From the NCBI RefSeq assembly GCF_030697375.1, contig NZ_JAUYQD010000009.1, forward strand, positions 98,756-162,755: DNA of 64,000 nucleotides, in the 5' to 3' direction. Of the stretch, positions 1 through 9,100 are shown in pieces; position 1 is the stretch's first letter, and each line of letters begins with the position of its first letter. The notes below the pieces were generated by a model, which searched no databases, was not told where the DNA came from, and saw only the letters and a list, made by a program, of their open reading frames with translations. The position numbers and the translations under genes were made by a program. The stretch is from Rhodoferax sp. Its GTDB lineage: Bacteria; Pseudomonadota; Gammaproteobacteria; Burkholderiales; Burkholderiaceae_C.

Positions 1-33
1 AAAATCAAACAAACCCTGAGGCCAAAAATGAGA

Positions 34-70
34 AAAGCCCGTCGCTACAGTGCCTGTAGCTTCGGGCTTT
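34..70 (-). terminator. Terminator-like hairpin after rpmF
   Basis: Read leftward, an 8-bp arm (AAAGCCCG at 34-41 against CGGGCTTT at 63-70) and a 7-bp arm (GCTACAG at 44-50 against CTGTAGC at 54-60) form a two-part stem with a 3-nt loop. A T-rich stretch follows on the minus strand. It lies just past the rpmF stop and fits an intrinsic terminator or attenuator between rpmF and whatever lies further left. Confidence 0.6.
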
Positions 71-86
71 ACGAGAACAGCGATGT

Positions 87-269
87 TCAGGCTTCAGATT
101 TCGTCTTCAGCACCTTGCGTCCACGGTAAAAACCGGTAGGGCTGATGTGGTGACGCAGGTGGGTTTCACCCGTGGTGGACTCTACTGCAATGCCTGGGAC
201 AACCAGAGCATTGTGTGAACGGTGCATACCGCGCTTGGAAGGTGATTTTTTGTTTTGTTGAACAGCCAT
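87..269 (-). CDS. rpmF: 50S ribosomal protein L32
   Basis: This is a 60-residue structural protein of the large ribosomal subunit. The N-terminus [20 protein letters not shown] is the classic L32 start. The later H-x-H-region, GFYRGRKVL and the lysine-rich tail also fit. I chose the ATG at 267-269 over an upstream in-frame start because AGGAG lies about 7 nt before it and because L32 proteins start with MAVQ. It follows yceD on the same strand, the usual yceD-rpmF-plsX order, with plsX expected to the left of the window. Confidence 0.96.
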   Translation of the reverse strand: MAVQQNKKSPSKRGMHRSHNALVVPGIAVESTTGETHLRHHISPTGFYRGRKVLKTKSEA

Positions 270-378
270 GATTCGCTCCTGAGCGAAAGTGCTGCACAAA
301 CGGCAACACTTGAAGGGTTAGTAAAAGCGCGATTGGTTCAGCGCGCGAAGCCTCAAATTATAGCCCAAAGCGGCAAGC

Positions 379-927
379 TCAGTCACCACTCTTTTTCTTG
401 AGTTGTTCCAACACAGCAAACGGATTGGGCTTCTCGACCGATTCATCGACAAAATCCACGTCGGCAACTTGCATTTTTACAACCTCAGGGCAAACGTCAT
501 GCTTGGGCACCACGGGCAATGCCATCAGCAATTCATCCTCAATGAGCTCCAACAGATTGAAGTCACGGCTTGTCACCAACACATCCTCTTCAGACTCCTC
601 GTCCTGTTCAGCCGCCAATTCCTCGGTGGCCACAAACCGAAAATTTCTCTCTACGAACATAGGCATGTCGACCGGCCCCATGCACCGTTGGCAGGTCAAG
701 GGCAGGACCACCTGCGCGGCCAAATGAAGCCAAATCTTTTCACTGGCATCCCCCTCGTGCAAGACCTCGCCCCGAACCGAATAGCTCACGGGCGTTTCCG
801 CGCCTAAGCCGAGCGTCTCTTCCAACAATCGATCAAAGCGTGCAAGACGCTCATCGCCCACTATTTTCCCTGCCGTGCGGGCAAAGGTATCTACATTCAG
901 GTGTACTGGCACAAAGTCATTTTTCAT
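379..927 (-). CDS. yceD: YceD/DUF177 family protein (rRNA accumulation protein)
   Basis: This is a DUF177 protein of about 182 residues. In E. coli and plants this family is linked to 23S rRNA accumulation. Visible family marks are a CQRC motif in the middle, an acidic Glu/Asp-rich stretch after it, the segment ending in a D-x-x-D-E-L-type helix (LLELIEDELLMALP), and a C-terminal Lys-rich end (NPFAVLEQLKKK). It sits directly upstream of rpmF on the same strand, the conserved pairing. The start is uncertain: ATG at 927 gives the family-like MKNDFVPV start, while an ATG at 954 would share its bases with the divergent maf start and has GGAAG upstream. The divergent gap to maf is only 25 bp. Confidence 0.85.
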   Translation of the reverse strand: MKNDFVPVHLNVDTFARTAGKIVGDERLARFDRLLEETLGLGAETPVSYSVRGEVLHEGDASEKIWLHLAAQVVLPLTCQRCMGPVDMPMFVERNFRFVATEELAAEQDEESEEDVLVTSRDFNLLELIEDELLMALPVVPKHDVCPEVVKMQVADVDFVDESVEKPNPFAVLEQLKKKSGD

Positions 928-952
928 GCGCGCAGTGTAAGAGAATCGCAAC

Positions 953-1567
953 ATGAACGTCATTTCTTCCAGAAAACTCATCTTGGGGTCCACATCCAGC
1001 TACCGACGCATGCTGCTGGATCGCCTTTGTATTCCCTATACCGTGGAGTCGCCCCATGTGGACGAATCCCCTTTGCCTGGGGAGCGGCCAGACGAACTTG
1101 CACGCCGCCTGGCACTGGCCAAGGCACAGGCGGTTGCCTCGCGATTTCCAGACTGCGTCGTCATCGGATCGGACCAAGTGGCCGATATGCAGGGCACGGC
1201 CTTGGGCAAACCCGGCACCCATGAGCGCGCCGTAAAGCAACTGCGCCAGATGAGCGGTACCACCGTCATCTTCCAAACGGCAGTCGCAGTGGTATGCCTT
1301 CAAAACGGGTTTTGCCAGCAGGCATTGGCCCCAGTGAAGGTAACGTTCAGAACGCTGAGCGATGAAGAAATTGAAAACTATCTGCGCATCGAACAACCCT
1401 ACGACTGTGCGGGCAGCGCCAAAAGTGAGGGCTTGGGTATAGCGCTGCTGGAATCGATTGACAGCGATGACCCCACGGCACTGATCGGCTTACCCCTCAT
1501 TCGCACCAGCACCATGCTGCGCGCCGCTGGCGTAGATCTTCTGGGTAGCGCGAGGACTGCCCCATGA
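953..1567 (+). CDS. Maf/YceF-type nucleoside triphosphate pyrophosphatase
   Basis: This is a 204-residue Maf family protein, a house-cleaning enzyme that hydrolyses modified nucleoside triphosphates. The YceF branch acts on 7-methyl-GTP in E. coli. The N-terminal LGSTSSYRRMLL (residues 11-22) is the Maf signature, and VIGSDQVAD (about 70-78) carries the catalytic Asp74. LGKPGT follows, as in the family. Length is normal. It is divergent from yceD, as in many proteobacteria, and its stop overlaps the start of the next gene by 4 bp (ATGA), so the two are probably translationally coupled. The YceF assignment over the dTTP-type Maf is from motif resemblance only. Confidence 0.88.
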   Translation: MNVISSRKLILGSTSSYRRMLLDRLCIPYTVESPHVDESPLPGERPDELARRLALAKAQAVASRFPDCVVIGSDQVADMQGTALGKPGTHERAVKQLRQMSGTTVIFQTAVAVVCLQNGFCQQALAPVKVTFRTLSDEEIENYLRIEQPYDCAGSAKSEGLGIALLESIDSDDPTALIGLPLIRTSTMLRAAGVDLLGSARTAP

Positions 1568-2373
1568 ATATGAACAGCACAACATCGCCTGCGGCACAGA
1601 CTCCCATACCCCACCCAACCCCTGGCACCCTCTTTCTGGTGCCCGCGCCCCTGGACTTTAGCTGCGCCACGCAAGCCCCCCTGAGCCGGGTGATGCCGTC
1701 TGGCACCTTGGAGACCGCCGCGAAGCTGCGCCACTGGGTCTGCGAAAACGCAAAATCCACCCGCGCCTACCTGAAACGCGTGGGTGAAATCTACCCCTTG
1801 TGTGAACCGCTGCAGGCCATGAGCTTGCAAGAGTTACCTCGGGACGTGCACAAAAAGGGGGACCACCAAGCGGGATTTGACGCCCGGTATTTGTTAAGCG
1901 CCGCATTGAACGGTGAAGACATCGGCTTGGTCAGCGAAGCGGGCATGCCCGCCGTGGCCGATCCGGGGTCCTCGGTTGTGCGCGCCGCGCATACCCTGGG
2001 CTTGCGGGTCGTGCCTTTGGTGGGGCCTGTGTCTTTGCTGCTGGCCCTGGCTGCCAGTGGCCTGAACGGTCAAAATTTTGCTTTCGTCGGGTATTTGCCC
2101 AGCACCCCTGCAGAACGCAGCCAAAAAATCCGTGAACTGGAGTCCTTGGCGCTGAAAACAGGCCAAACCCAGCTGTTCATCGAAACGCCCTACCGCAATG
2201 CAGCCATGCTGCAAGCGTTGGTGCAAGCTTTGCAACACAACACCCGCCTGGCAACCGCCAGCGGCCTGACCCTGGACCAAGCCACCTGCCACAGCGATCT
2301 TGCCAAAAACTGGAAACATCAGCCGTGGGCGCTGGACAACGCCATACCCACGGTGTTTGCCATTGGCCGGTGA
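1564..2373 (+). CDS. SAM-dependent methyltransferase, RsmI/tetrapyrrole methylase family
   Basis: This 269-residue protein has the tetrapyrrole (corrin/porphyrin) methylase fold seen in RsmI. Supporting segments are GTLFLVPAPL near residue 21, GLVSEAGMPAVADPGS near 120-135 (the substrate/SAM loop of RsmI-like enzymes), VVPLVGPVS near 145, and FIETPYRN near 203. It differs from canonical RsmI by a longer insert after the first strand, and it resembles the RsmI paralogue common in Burkholderiales. The substrate cannot be read from the sequence. Its ATG overlaps the maf stop. It converges on the S49 peptidase gene with a 6-bp gap. Confidence 0.8.
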   Translation: MNMNSTTSPAAQTPIPHPTPGTLFLVPAPLDFSCATQAPLSRVMPSGTLETAAKLRHWVCENAKSTRAYLKRVGEIYPLCEPLQAMSLQELPRDVHKKGDHQAGFDARYLLSAALNGEDIGLVSEAGMPAVADPGSSVVRAAHTLGLRVVPLVGPVSLLLALAASGLNGQNFAFVGYLPSTPAERSQKIRELESLALKTGQTQLFIETPYRNAAMLQALVQALQHNTRLATASGLTLDQATCHSDLAKNWKHQPWALDNAIPTVFAIGR

Positions 2374-2379
2374 TCCGCC

Positions 2380-3420
2380 TTAGTGCAGCACCGGCAGGGA
2401 CTGCAGGGAATGGGCTGCACCCTGGCCGATGGCAGCGCCAAAACGCTTGACCAGACGCTCCGCAACGTTGTCACGGCGGGTGTAGTCCACAATTTCTTCG
2501 GCTTTCACCACTTCGCGCGCCACAAAATCCAGGTTGCCCAATTGGTCGGCCAAGCCCATCTCCACGGCCTGCTGCCCGGTCCAAAATAGGCCACTGAAGG
2601 TTTCTGGTGTTTCTTTCAAACGCTTGCCACGGCCGGCCTTGACCACGCCAATGAACTGCTGGTGGATTTGGTCCAGCATGGCTTGGGCAAATACCCTTTG
2701 TTTTTCGGTCTGGGGACTGAACGGGTCCATGAACCCTTTGTTTTCGCCAGCGGTCATCAAACGCCGCTCCACGCCCAATTTTTCCATCAAGCTGGTGAAT
2801 CCAAAACCATCCATCAGCACACCGATGCTGCCCACCACACTGGCTTTGTCCACATAAATCTGGTCTGCCCCCACCGCGATGTAATAGGCCGCAGACGCAC
2901 AGGTCTCCTCCACCACGGCGTACACCGGCTTGTCGTGTTTGGCTTTCAGACGGCGAATTTCATCGTTGATGATGCCGGCCTGCACCGGGCTGCCACCAGG
3001 GGAGTTGATCAGCAGCACCACAGCCTGCGCACCACTGTCTTCAAACGCACTGCGCATGGCAGCCACCACCAACTCCGCGCTGGCTTCCGATCCAGAGGCG
3101 ATTTCCCCCTTGATCTCCACCACGGCCGTATGCGGTTTGGACACATCGGTGGTCGCACCGCCACGCTCCACGCCGAACCACACCAAAAGCACCAAGAACA
3201 CCAGCCAGGCCAAACGAATGCCGTTGCGCCAACGTCTGGCAAGGCGCTGCTCCTCGATCGCCGCCATGGCCAACTTTTCCAAAACCACACGCTCCCACCC
3301 CGGTGCCCCCTCTTGCCCTGCATTTGCTACATTTTTAGGAGCTTCCTGCGCAGGATCTACGGGGGGTTGAGGGGTATTTGACGCCCATTCAGGGATGATG
3401 GTATTTTTAAAATCGGTCAT
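2380..3420 (-). CDS. S49 family membrane-anchored serine peptidase (SppA-like)
   Basis: This is a 346-residue signal-peptide-peptidase-like protein. One membrane helix spans about 68-84 after a long cytoplasmic N-terminus, with the peptidase domain then facing the periplasm. NSPGGSP (139-145), ASAAYYI (175-181), and GSIGV (197-201) are S49 motifs. Ser176 and Lys228 (in AGENKGFMDPF) are the likely catalytic dyad. Their 52-residue spacing equals that of the short B. subtilis-type SppA. It is the last gene of the leftward rluC-HAD-Rieske-S49 operon, starting 1 bp after the Rieske stop. Confidence 0.9.
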   Translation of the reverse strand: MTDFKNTIIPEWASNTPQPPVDPAQEAPKNVANAGQEGAPGWERVVLEKLAMAAIEEQRLARRWRNGIRLAWLVFLVLLVWFGVERGGATTDVSKPHTAVVEIKGEIASGSEASAELVVAAMRSAFEDSGAQAVVLLINSPGGSPVQAGIINDEIRRLKAKHDKPVYAVVEETCASAAYYIAVGADQIYVDKASVVGSIGVLMDGFGFTSLMEKLGVERRLMTAGENKGFMDPFSPQTEKQRVFAQAMLDQIHQQFIGVVKAGRGKRLKETPETFSGLFWTGQQAVEMGLADQLGNLDFVAREVVKAEEIVDYTRRDNVAERLVKRFGAAIGQGAAHSLQSLPVLH

Positions 3421-3421
3421 T

Positions 3422-3811
3422 TCAGAATTCGAGAGGTTTCAAGTGTTGGGAAGTATGCCAGCACACCACGCCATCTTCTTCCGACAGGAGGATCTTGACC
3501 AGCCCGCCACGGCAGGGGCCACCACGGCACTCGCCGGTTTCGGGGCGGTACAGGGCGCCATGGGTAGCACACATGAGCCACTGCCCGGTGCTGTCAAAAA
3601 ACCGGTTGGGTTGGTAGTCCATTTCCATGGGTACATGGGCGCAGCGGTTGAGGTAGGCGTAGGCACGCCCACCGTACCGAATGGCAAATCCACGGCAGGT
3701 CTGCCCGCAATACTGCACGTCAAATGGAACCGCTTCACCGCCATTGCGCAGGTCCGCGCTGTTGCACAGGGGAATGGCCTTCTGTCCTGTGGGCATCGTT
3801 GACGGCTCCAT
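3422..3811 (-). CDS. Rieske [2Fe-2S] domain protein
   Basis: This is a small Rieske ferredoxin-like protein of 129 residues. Cys57-x-His59 and Cys81-x-x-His84 (NRCAHVP and LMCATHGALY) are the paired cluster ligands. There is no signal peptide or membrane helix, so a soluble cytoplasmic electron-transfer or accessory role is likely. Start choice is open: ATG at 3811 is listed, but ATG at 3796 (MPTGQK) has GGAG about 9 nt upstream. It lies between the HAD and S49 genes with gaps of 1-2 bp, so it is co-transcribed. The partner protein is unknown. Confidence 0.88.
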   Translation of the reverse strand: MEPSTMPTGQKAIPLCNSADLRNGGEAVPFDVQYCGQTCRGFAIRYGGRAYAYLNRCAHVPMEMDYQPNRFFDSTGQWLMCATHGALYRPETGECRGGPCRGGLVKILLSEEDGVVCWHTSQHLKPLEF

Positions 3812-3813
3812 GC

Positions 3814-4491
3814 TCAGGCGTTGTCCAGCAACCAGCGGTGCAACTCGGGCACCGAATGGGCGATAAATCGGGGCGAGAGCGTCTCAAATGCCGCTGGCTC
3901 ATGGGCGCCGTAGCTCACCCCCACGCTGGGGCAACCGGCATTCAGGGCCATCTGCAGGTCGTGGGTGGTATCCCCCACCATCAGGACCCGCTCAGGCTCC
4001 AGCCCAAACTCTTGCATCAACTCTTGCAACATTAAGGGGTGGGGCTTTCCTGCGGTCTCATCCGCCGTTCGGGAACTGTGGAACAGCCCCTGAAGCTCCA
4101 CCGCACGCAAGGCTTCGTTCAGCCCCGACCGGCTCTTGCCGGTCGCCACCGCCAACCAATGCTGGCGGGACTTCAGCTCGGCCAGCATCGACAGCACGCC
4201 TTGGAACAGACTGATGTCGTTCTGGTGCACCATATAGTGGTATTTGTAGCGTGCGCCCAACTCGGGGTACCGCTCCTGCGGCACGTCCGGCGCGGCATGG
4301 GCCAGCGCCTGCATCAGCCCCAAACCGATGACATAGGCGGCTTCCTGGTCACTGGGAACCTTGCCGCCCACATCGCCCACCGCCAACTGAATGGAGCGGG
4401 TGATGATGGCGGTGGAGTCAAACAAGGTTCCATCCCAGTCAAAGGCGATGAGGTCGAACTGGCGGGAACGAGCAGGCAAAGTGGTGGACAT
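3814..4491 (-). CDS. HAD-superfamily phosphatase, phosphoglycolate phosphatase-like
   Basis: This is a 225-residue HAD hydrolase. The motif I DWDGTLFD gives nucleophile Asp18 and acid/base Asp20. ATGKSRSGL carries the motif II/III region, GKPHPL the motif III Lys, and VGDTTHD the motif IV aspartates. The cap between residues about 30 and 95 is helical, as in Gph-type enzymes. In Burkholderiales this gene directly follows rluC, as here (44-bp gap). The ATG at 4491 is preferred: an in-frame extension upstream lies inside rluC and lacks family similarity. The substrate is not determined by sequence. Confidence 0.88.
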   Translation of the reverse strand: MSTTLPARSRQFDLIAFDWDGTLFDSTAIITRSIQLAVGDVGGKVPSDQEAAYVIGLGLMQALAHAAPDVPQERYPELGARYKYHYMVHQNDISLFQGVLSMLAELKSRQHWLAVATGKSRSGLNEALRAVELQGLFHSSRTADETAGKPHPLMLQELMQEFGLEPERVLMVGDTTHDLQMALNAGCPSVGVSYGAHEPAAFETLSPRFIAHSVPELHRWLLDNA

Positions 4492-4535
4492 GGTGGCGAA
4501 AGATTTCAGTGGGTAAAAACGGCGTGCAAGCCGAC

Positions 4536-5618
4536 CTAGGCGGCGCCAGGCAGCGCATGCGCCAAAAACAGGGTGAGTTCCGGGGGCAGCTCGGCTTTCA
4601 GCTCCATGCGCTCCCCCGTGGCGGGATGGTTGCATTGCAAACGCCAGGCATGCAAGAACATGCGCTTGAGAGCCGTAGTACCGCTGCTCCGGGCCAGCAG
4701 TTTGTTGCATTCAAAGTCGCCGTACTTGTCATCCCCTACGATGGGCATGCCCTCCGAGGCCAAGTGCACCCGGATTTGGTGCGTGCGCCCGGTTTTTATC
4801 GTCACCTCCAGCAAGGAATAATCGCGCTTGGCTGTCTGCACCGTTTTTTGCGCTGGAACGGCGGTGGCCGCTGAAGCAGCACGCACTTTCACCAAGGTCA
4901 ACGACGGCATGCCATTGGGATCGTCTTTGCCGACCACCTTGACACGGCGCTCCCCGGCCCCCACAGAGCCGACCGGGTTATCCAGCAAATATTTGTGCAA
5001 CGGCTTGTCCAGCACTTTTTTGTTGGAAGGCCATTGCCCCAGCACCAATGCCAGGTAGGTCTTGCCCGTTTCGCGTTCGCGGAACTGGTCTTGCAGGTTT
5101 TTCAGGGCACTGCGCTTTTTGGCCACCAGCAAAATGCCGCTGGTTTCCCGGTCCAAACGGTGCACCAGCTCCAAAAACTTGGCCTGTGGCCTCGCCATGC
5201 GCAACTGCTCGATCACGCCAAAGCTCACGCCGGAGCCACCGTGCACCGCCACCCCAGCGGGTTTGTTGATTGCCAAGAATTGCTCGTCCTCGAACAGCAC
5301 CGGAAAATCTTTGGCGGGCACACGACTGGCGACATGCTCCGCCATGGCCTGCGTTTTCTCGGCAGCGCGTTCGGACACCCGCACCGGCGGCAGGCGCACC
5401 ACATCCCCCGCCGCCACCCGGGTGTCGGCGCCGGCGCGGCCCTTGTTGATCCGAACTTCACCGCTGCGGATGATCCGGTACACATGGGTCTTGGGCACCC
5501 CTTTGAGGTGGCGCATTAAAAAGTTGTCCAGGCGCTGCCCGGCAGCATCCGCGTCCACGGTGACCGATTTCACCTGCAGACTTGGGGGATGGGGATTGCC
5601 CTCTATAATGTGTTTCAC
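4536..5618 (-). CDS. rluC: 23S rRNA pseudouridine synthase RluC-like
   Basis: This 360-residue protein is a pseudouridine synthase of the RluA/C/D family that modifies 23S rRNA. An S4 RNA-binding domain spans about 28-75 (RLDNFLMRHL to VRINKGR). The catalytic motif HRLDRETSG places the nucleophile at Asp156. KTGRTHQIRVHL near 290 and the C-terminal FLHAW are also typical. The start is GTG at 5618 with no clear ribosome-binding site, but family alignment supports it. It heads a leftward operon and diverges from rne across a 500-bp gap, the conserved rluC/rne arrangement, which favours RluC over RluD. Confidence 0.9.
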   Translation of the reverse strand: MKHIIEGNPHPPSLQVKSVTVDADAAGQRLDNFLMRHLKGVPKTHVYRIIRSGEVRINKGRAGADTRVAAGDVVRLPPVRVSERAAEKTQAMAEHVASRVPAKDFPVLFEDEQFLAINKPAGVAVHGGSGVSFGVIEQLRMARPQAKFLELVHRLDRETSGILLVAKKRSALKNLQDQFRERETGKTYLALVLGQWPSNKKVLDKPLHKYLLDNPVGSVGAGERRVKVVGKDDPNGMPSLTLVKVRAASAATAVPAQKTVQTAKRDYSLLEVTIKTGRTHQIRVHLASEGMPIVGDDKYGDFECNKLLARSSGTTALKRMFLHAWRLQCNHPATGERMELKAELPPELTLFLAHALPGAA

Positions 5619-6117
5619 TAGCGTAATGCTGTAAGTGGTTGATTTATCTGGAGTTTAGTCCACGTCCCATTTGCAGCTGCGTTAGAAGGTCGATGCCGCC
5701 GGGTCGTACTGCAAGTAAATCACACGCCAGATGCGTGTGATGGCCTGCAAACAACACGGTCAAGCGGACGAATTGAAATACTGATACGGAATACCAAAAG
5801 CTTGCAGACTCTGCGTCTGCGAGCGGAATGAAACGAGATGTTTGTGTTGATGCGACTGATAAACCTGTGCCTGCGGTGCGTTTTCGCCCCGTTTATTGGT
5901 GCAAATCGGCCATCAGCCCTTGAAAACAGGGCGCAACCAGCTATGAATTCAATAGCAAGTTCACAAACGCACTCCCTCGTCCCCATCCACGCGCCTACGC
6001 TTCGACACCCCGTGTAAGTCGAAGTTCTCCGGCAATTCCTCCTCACTTCAGCTCGTCAGTTCAGGCATCGTTTGCTCAATAGGAGCATGTGCAAAATGAA
6101 GAAGAAGGACGCAATCC
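5619..6117 (+). promoter_or_regulatory. Intergenic region and structured leader of rne
   Basis: This 499-bp stretch without a gene separates rluC and rne and must hold both promoters. It contains three clear inverted repeats: 5719-5741 (9-bp arms ATCACACGC/GCGTGTGAT), 5801-5823 (9-bp arms with one G-U), and 6000-6024 (7-bp arms CTTCGAC/GTCGAAG). In E. coli a long hairpin-rich rne leader lets RNase E degrade its own mRNA; a similar autoregulatory leader is my inference here. A copy of the 58-bp repeat lies at 5903-5960. AGGAG at 6081-6085 and AAGGA near 6105-6109 are possible ribosome-binding sites. Confidence 0.55.
5903..5960 (-). repeat. 58-bp interspersed repeat, copy A (rne leader)
   Basis: Read on the minus strand this begins ACTTGCTATT, continues through ATAGCTGGTTGCGC and ends AGGGCTGATGGCCGATTT. 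It aligns without gaps to the other seven 58-bp copies in the window and shares the last block GCCGATTT with copies F, G and H. It lies inside the probable rne 5' leader, between the second and third hairpins. Confidence 0.8.
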
Positions 6118-9100
6118 ATGAAACGGATGCTAATTAACGCTACGCAGGCTGAAGAACGCCGCTTGGCCATTGTTGACGGACAAAAACTCCTCGACTACGA
6201 AATCGAAATTGAAGGGCGCGAACAGCGCAAGGGCAACATCTACAAAGCCGTCGTCACCCGCGTCGAGCCTTCGCTAGAAGCCTGCTTTGTGGACTACGGC
6301 GAAGACCGCCACGGCTTTTTGCCCTTCAAGGAAATCTCCAAGCAATACTTCCAGCAAGGCGTGTCCGTCAGCCAGGCCCGCATCCAGGATGCGATCCGCG
6401 AAGGCCAGGAACTGCTGGTGCAAGTGGAAAAAGAAGAGCGCGGCAACAAGGGCGCAGCCCTGACCACCTTTGTGTCGCTGGCCGGCCGCTATGTTGTGCT
6501 GATGCCCAACAACCCCCGGGGAGGTGGCGTGTCTCGCCGTATTGAAGGCGACGACCGGGCCGAACTCAAAGAAGCGCTGGATCAGCTCGAATACCCCAAC
6601 GGTATGAGCATCATCGCCCGTACCGCCGGCATCGGCCGCAGTGCGCCTGAGCTGCAGTGGGACCTGAACTACCTGCTCAAGCTGTGGACCGCGATCGACG
6701 GCGCCGCCAAAGGTGGCAAGGGCGCCTACCTGATTTACCAGGAGTCCAGCCTGGTGATCCGCGCCATTCGCGACTATTTCAACCACGACATCGGCGACAT
6801 CCTGATCGACACCGACGACGTGTACGAGCAAGCCCAGCAGTTCATGGCCCACGTCATGCCCGAGCATGCGGCCCGCGTCAAACGCTACCGCGACGACGCC
6901 CCCCTGTTCAGCCGCTTCCAGATCGAACACCAAATCGAATCTGCTTACGCACGCACAGTACAGCTGCCTTCCGGTGGTGCCATCGTGATCGACCACACCG
7001 AAGCACTGGTCTCGGTGGACGTGAACTCGGCGCGCGCCATCAAGGGCAGCGACATCGAGGAAACCGCCACCCGCACCAACCTGGAAGCCGCCGACGAAGT
7101 GGCCCGCCAGATGCGCCTGCGCGACTTGGGCGGCCTGATCGTGATCGACTTTATCGACATGGAAGAGTCCCGCAACCGCCGCGATGTGGAAAACCGCCTG
7201 CGCGACGCGCTGCGCCAAGACCGCGCCCGTGTGCAGTTTGGCACCATCAGCAAATTCGGTCTGATGGAAATGAGCCGCCAGCGCCTGCGCCCGGCTCTGT
7301 CCGAAGGTGCTTCCATCCCCTGCCCCCGTTGCGGTGGTTCCGGCCACATCCGTGACACCGAATCCAGCGCACTGCAGATTTTGCGCATCATCCAGGAAGA
7401 ATCCCTCAAGGACAACACGGCTTCCGTGCTGTGCCAGGTACCGGTCGATGTCGCGTCGTTCCTCTTGAACGAAAAGCGCACCGAGATCGCCAAGATCGAA
7501 CTCAAACAGCGTATCAACGTGTTGATGGTGCCTAACAAGACACTGGAAACCCCCAACTACCGCCTGGAACGCCTGAAACACGACGATCCCCGTTTGGACC
7601 ACATCGAAGCCAGCTACAAGATGGCCGACGAAATCGAAGACCCGACCTCGGTAACCCGCCGTTCGCAAGAGCCCACCAACAAGCAAACGCCCATCATCAA
7701 GGGTGTACTGCCCGATGCACCTGCACCGGTGGCTGTGCCTAAGCCAGAAGCGGTCAAACCGTCCCCCGCGCCAGCCAGCCAGCCAGCGCCGGTTGCGCAG
7801 GCACCGGCCAGTGGCGGTTTCTTTGCCTGGATCAAAGGACTGTTTGCTAGCCCGCCACCGGCACCCGTCAAGGTGACGCCTGCGGCAGCACCCGCCCCCA
7901 AGTCTGAAGACAAGCGCGATGGCCGCAATGGCCGAGACGGCAACCGCAACGGCGGCCGCCCTCAGGAGGGCCGCTCCGAAGGACGCCCAGAGGGTCGCGA
8001 CGGCCGAGGCCCCCGCCCAGAAGGGCGCAATGAAGGAGGCCGCAACGGTGGTCGAGGCGGTCGAGGCGGTCGCGGTGGACGCGGTGAAGGCCAAGGCGGC
8101 GCCCAGCGTGAACGTTTTGACGCAGAAGGCAAACCCGTCGCGATGGAGATGAACTCCAGTGCCACGCCCGTGGAAACCCCGAGGACCACCCCGGAAGGTG
8201 CTCGCAACGAACCACGACAAGACCGCCCCCCCCGCGGAGAACGTGGTGAGCGCGGCAACCGCCAGGGACGTGGCGGCGAGCAGCGTCCAGACGCCACCGA
8301 ACGCACGCAAGCCAATCCCGATGCGCGCAACGTGGGCCCCGCCGAAATGCTGGGTGAAGAACGGGCAAATACGCCGTCCGAAGGCGATGTGGAGAGCCGC
8401 CCAGAAGGACGCGAACCCCGAGAAGGCCGCAACGGCCGCGGTGGTCGTGGTGGGCGCGGTGGTCAACGCAATGAACGCGGACCACGTCAAGACGATGGCA
8501 ACCGAGGTGCGGCTGCCGACAATGGCCAGACCCAGTTGGGTTCTGCAGAAGCTAACGACGCCGCCAATGCACCCGTTGCCTCCGCAGAACCTGCGGCCAA
8601 TGGCGATACGGCCATACCACAAGCCCCGCGCGACGACCAACCAGCACCTCGGGAAAAACGCTCCCGCGACCGCTATGGCCGTGAGCGTGGCCCCCGCACA
8701 GACCGTGGTGAGCGTGGTGATCACAGCGCGCCCGTTGCAGACCCCGCAGACGTGATGAGCATGCCGCCAGCCGCCGCCGAGGCCGCTCTGCCGGTATCCG
8801 AAGCGCCCACCGTGGTGGTCTCAATCGCGGAAGCAGCGCCCATGGCACCACCCACAGTAGTGCTTGCCGCACCCGCTATAACACCAGAACAGCCAACTGG
8901 TATGCCCAAAGTGGAAGCGTATGCACTGCCTACCGAGGCTTTGCAGCAAGTGGCGCAGGGTTCTGGGCTGCAATGGGTTAACTCCGATGCGAGCCGTATC
9001 GCGGCGGTACAAGCCGCCATTGCGGCAGAACCCAAGCCTGTTCACGTTCCCCGTGTACGGCCCGCGCCCACGGTGATCGACACCGGCCCGCTGGTTCTGG

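Noticed and set aside
5720..6046. 108-codon minus-strand frame in the rluC-rne gap
   Set aside because: It is rich in Arg and Cys, has no family resemblance, and overlaps hairpins and a repeat copy. It is most likely non-coding.
6274..8724. Very long open frame (816 codons) antisense to rne
   Set aside because: It is an effect of high GC content and the repetitive Arg/Gly-rich coding of rne. The translation has low-complexity runs and no recognisable domain, and there is no separate ribosome-binding site.
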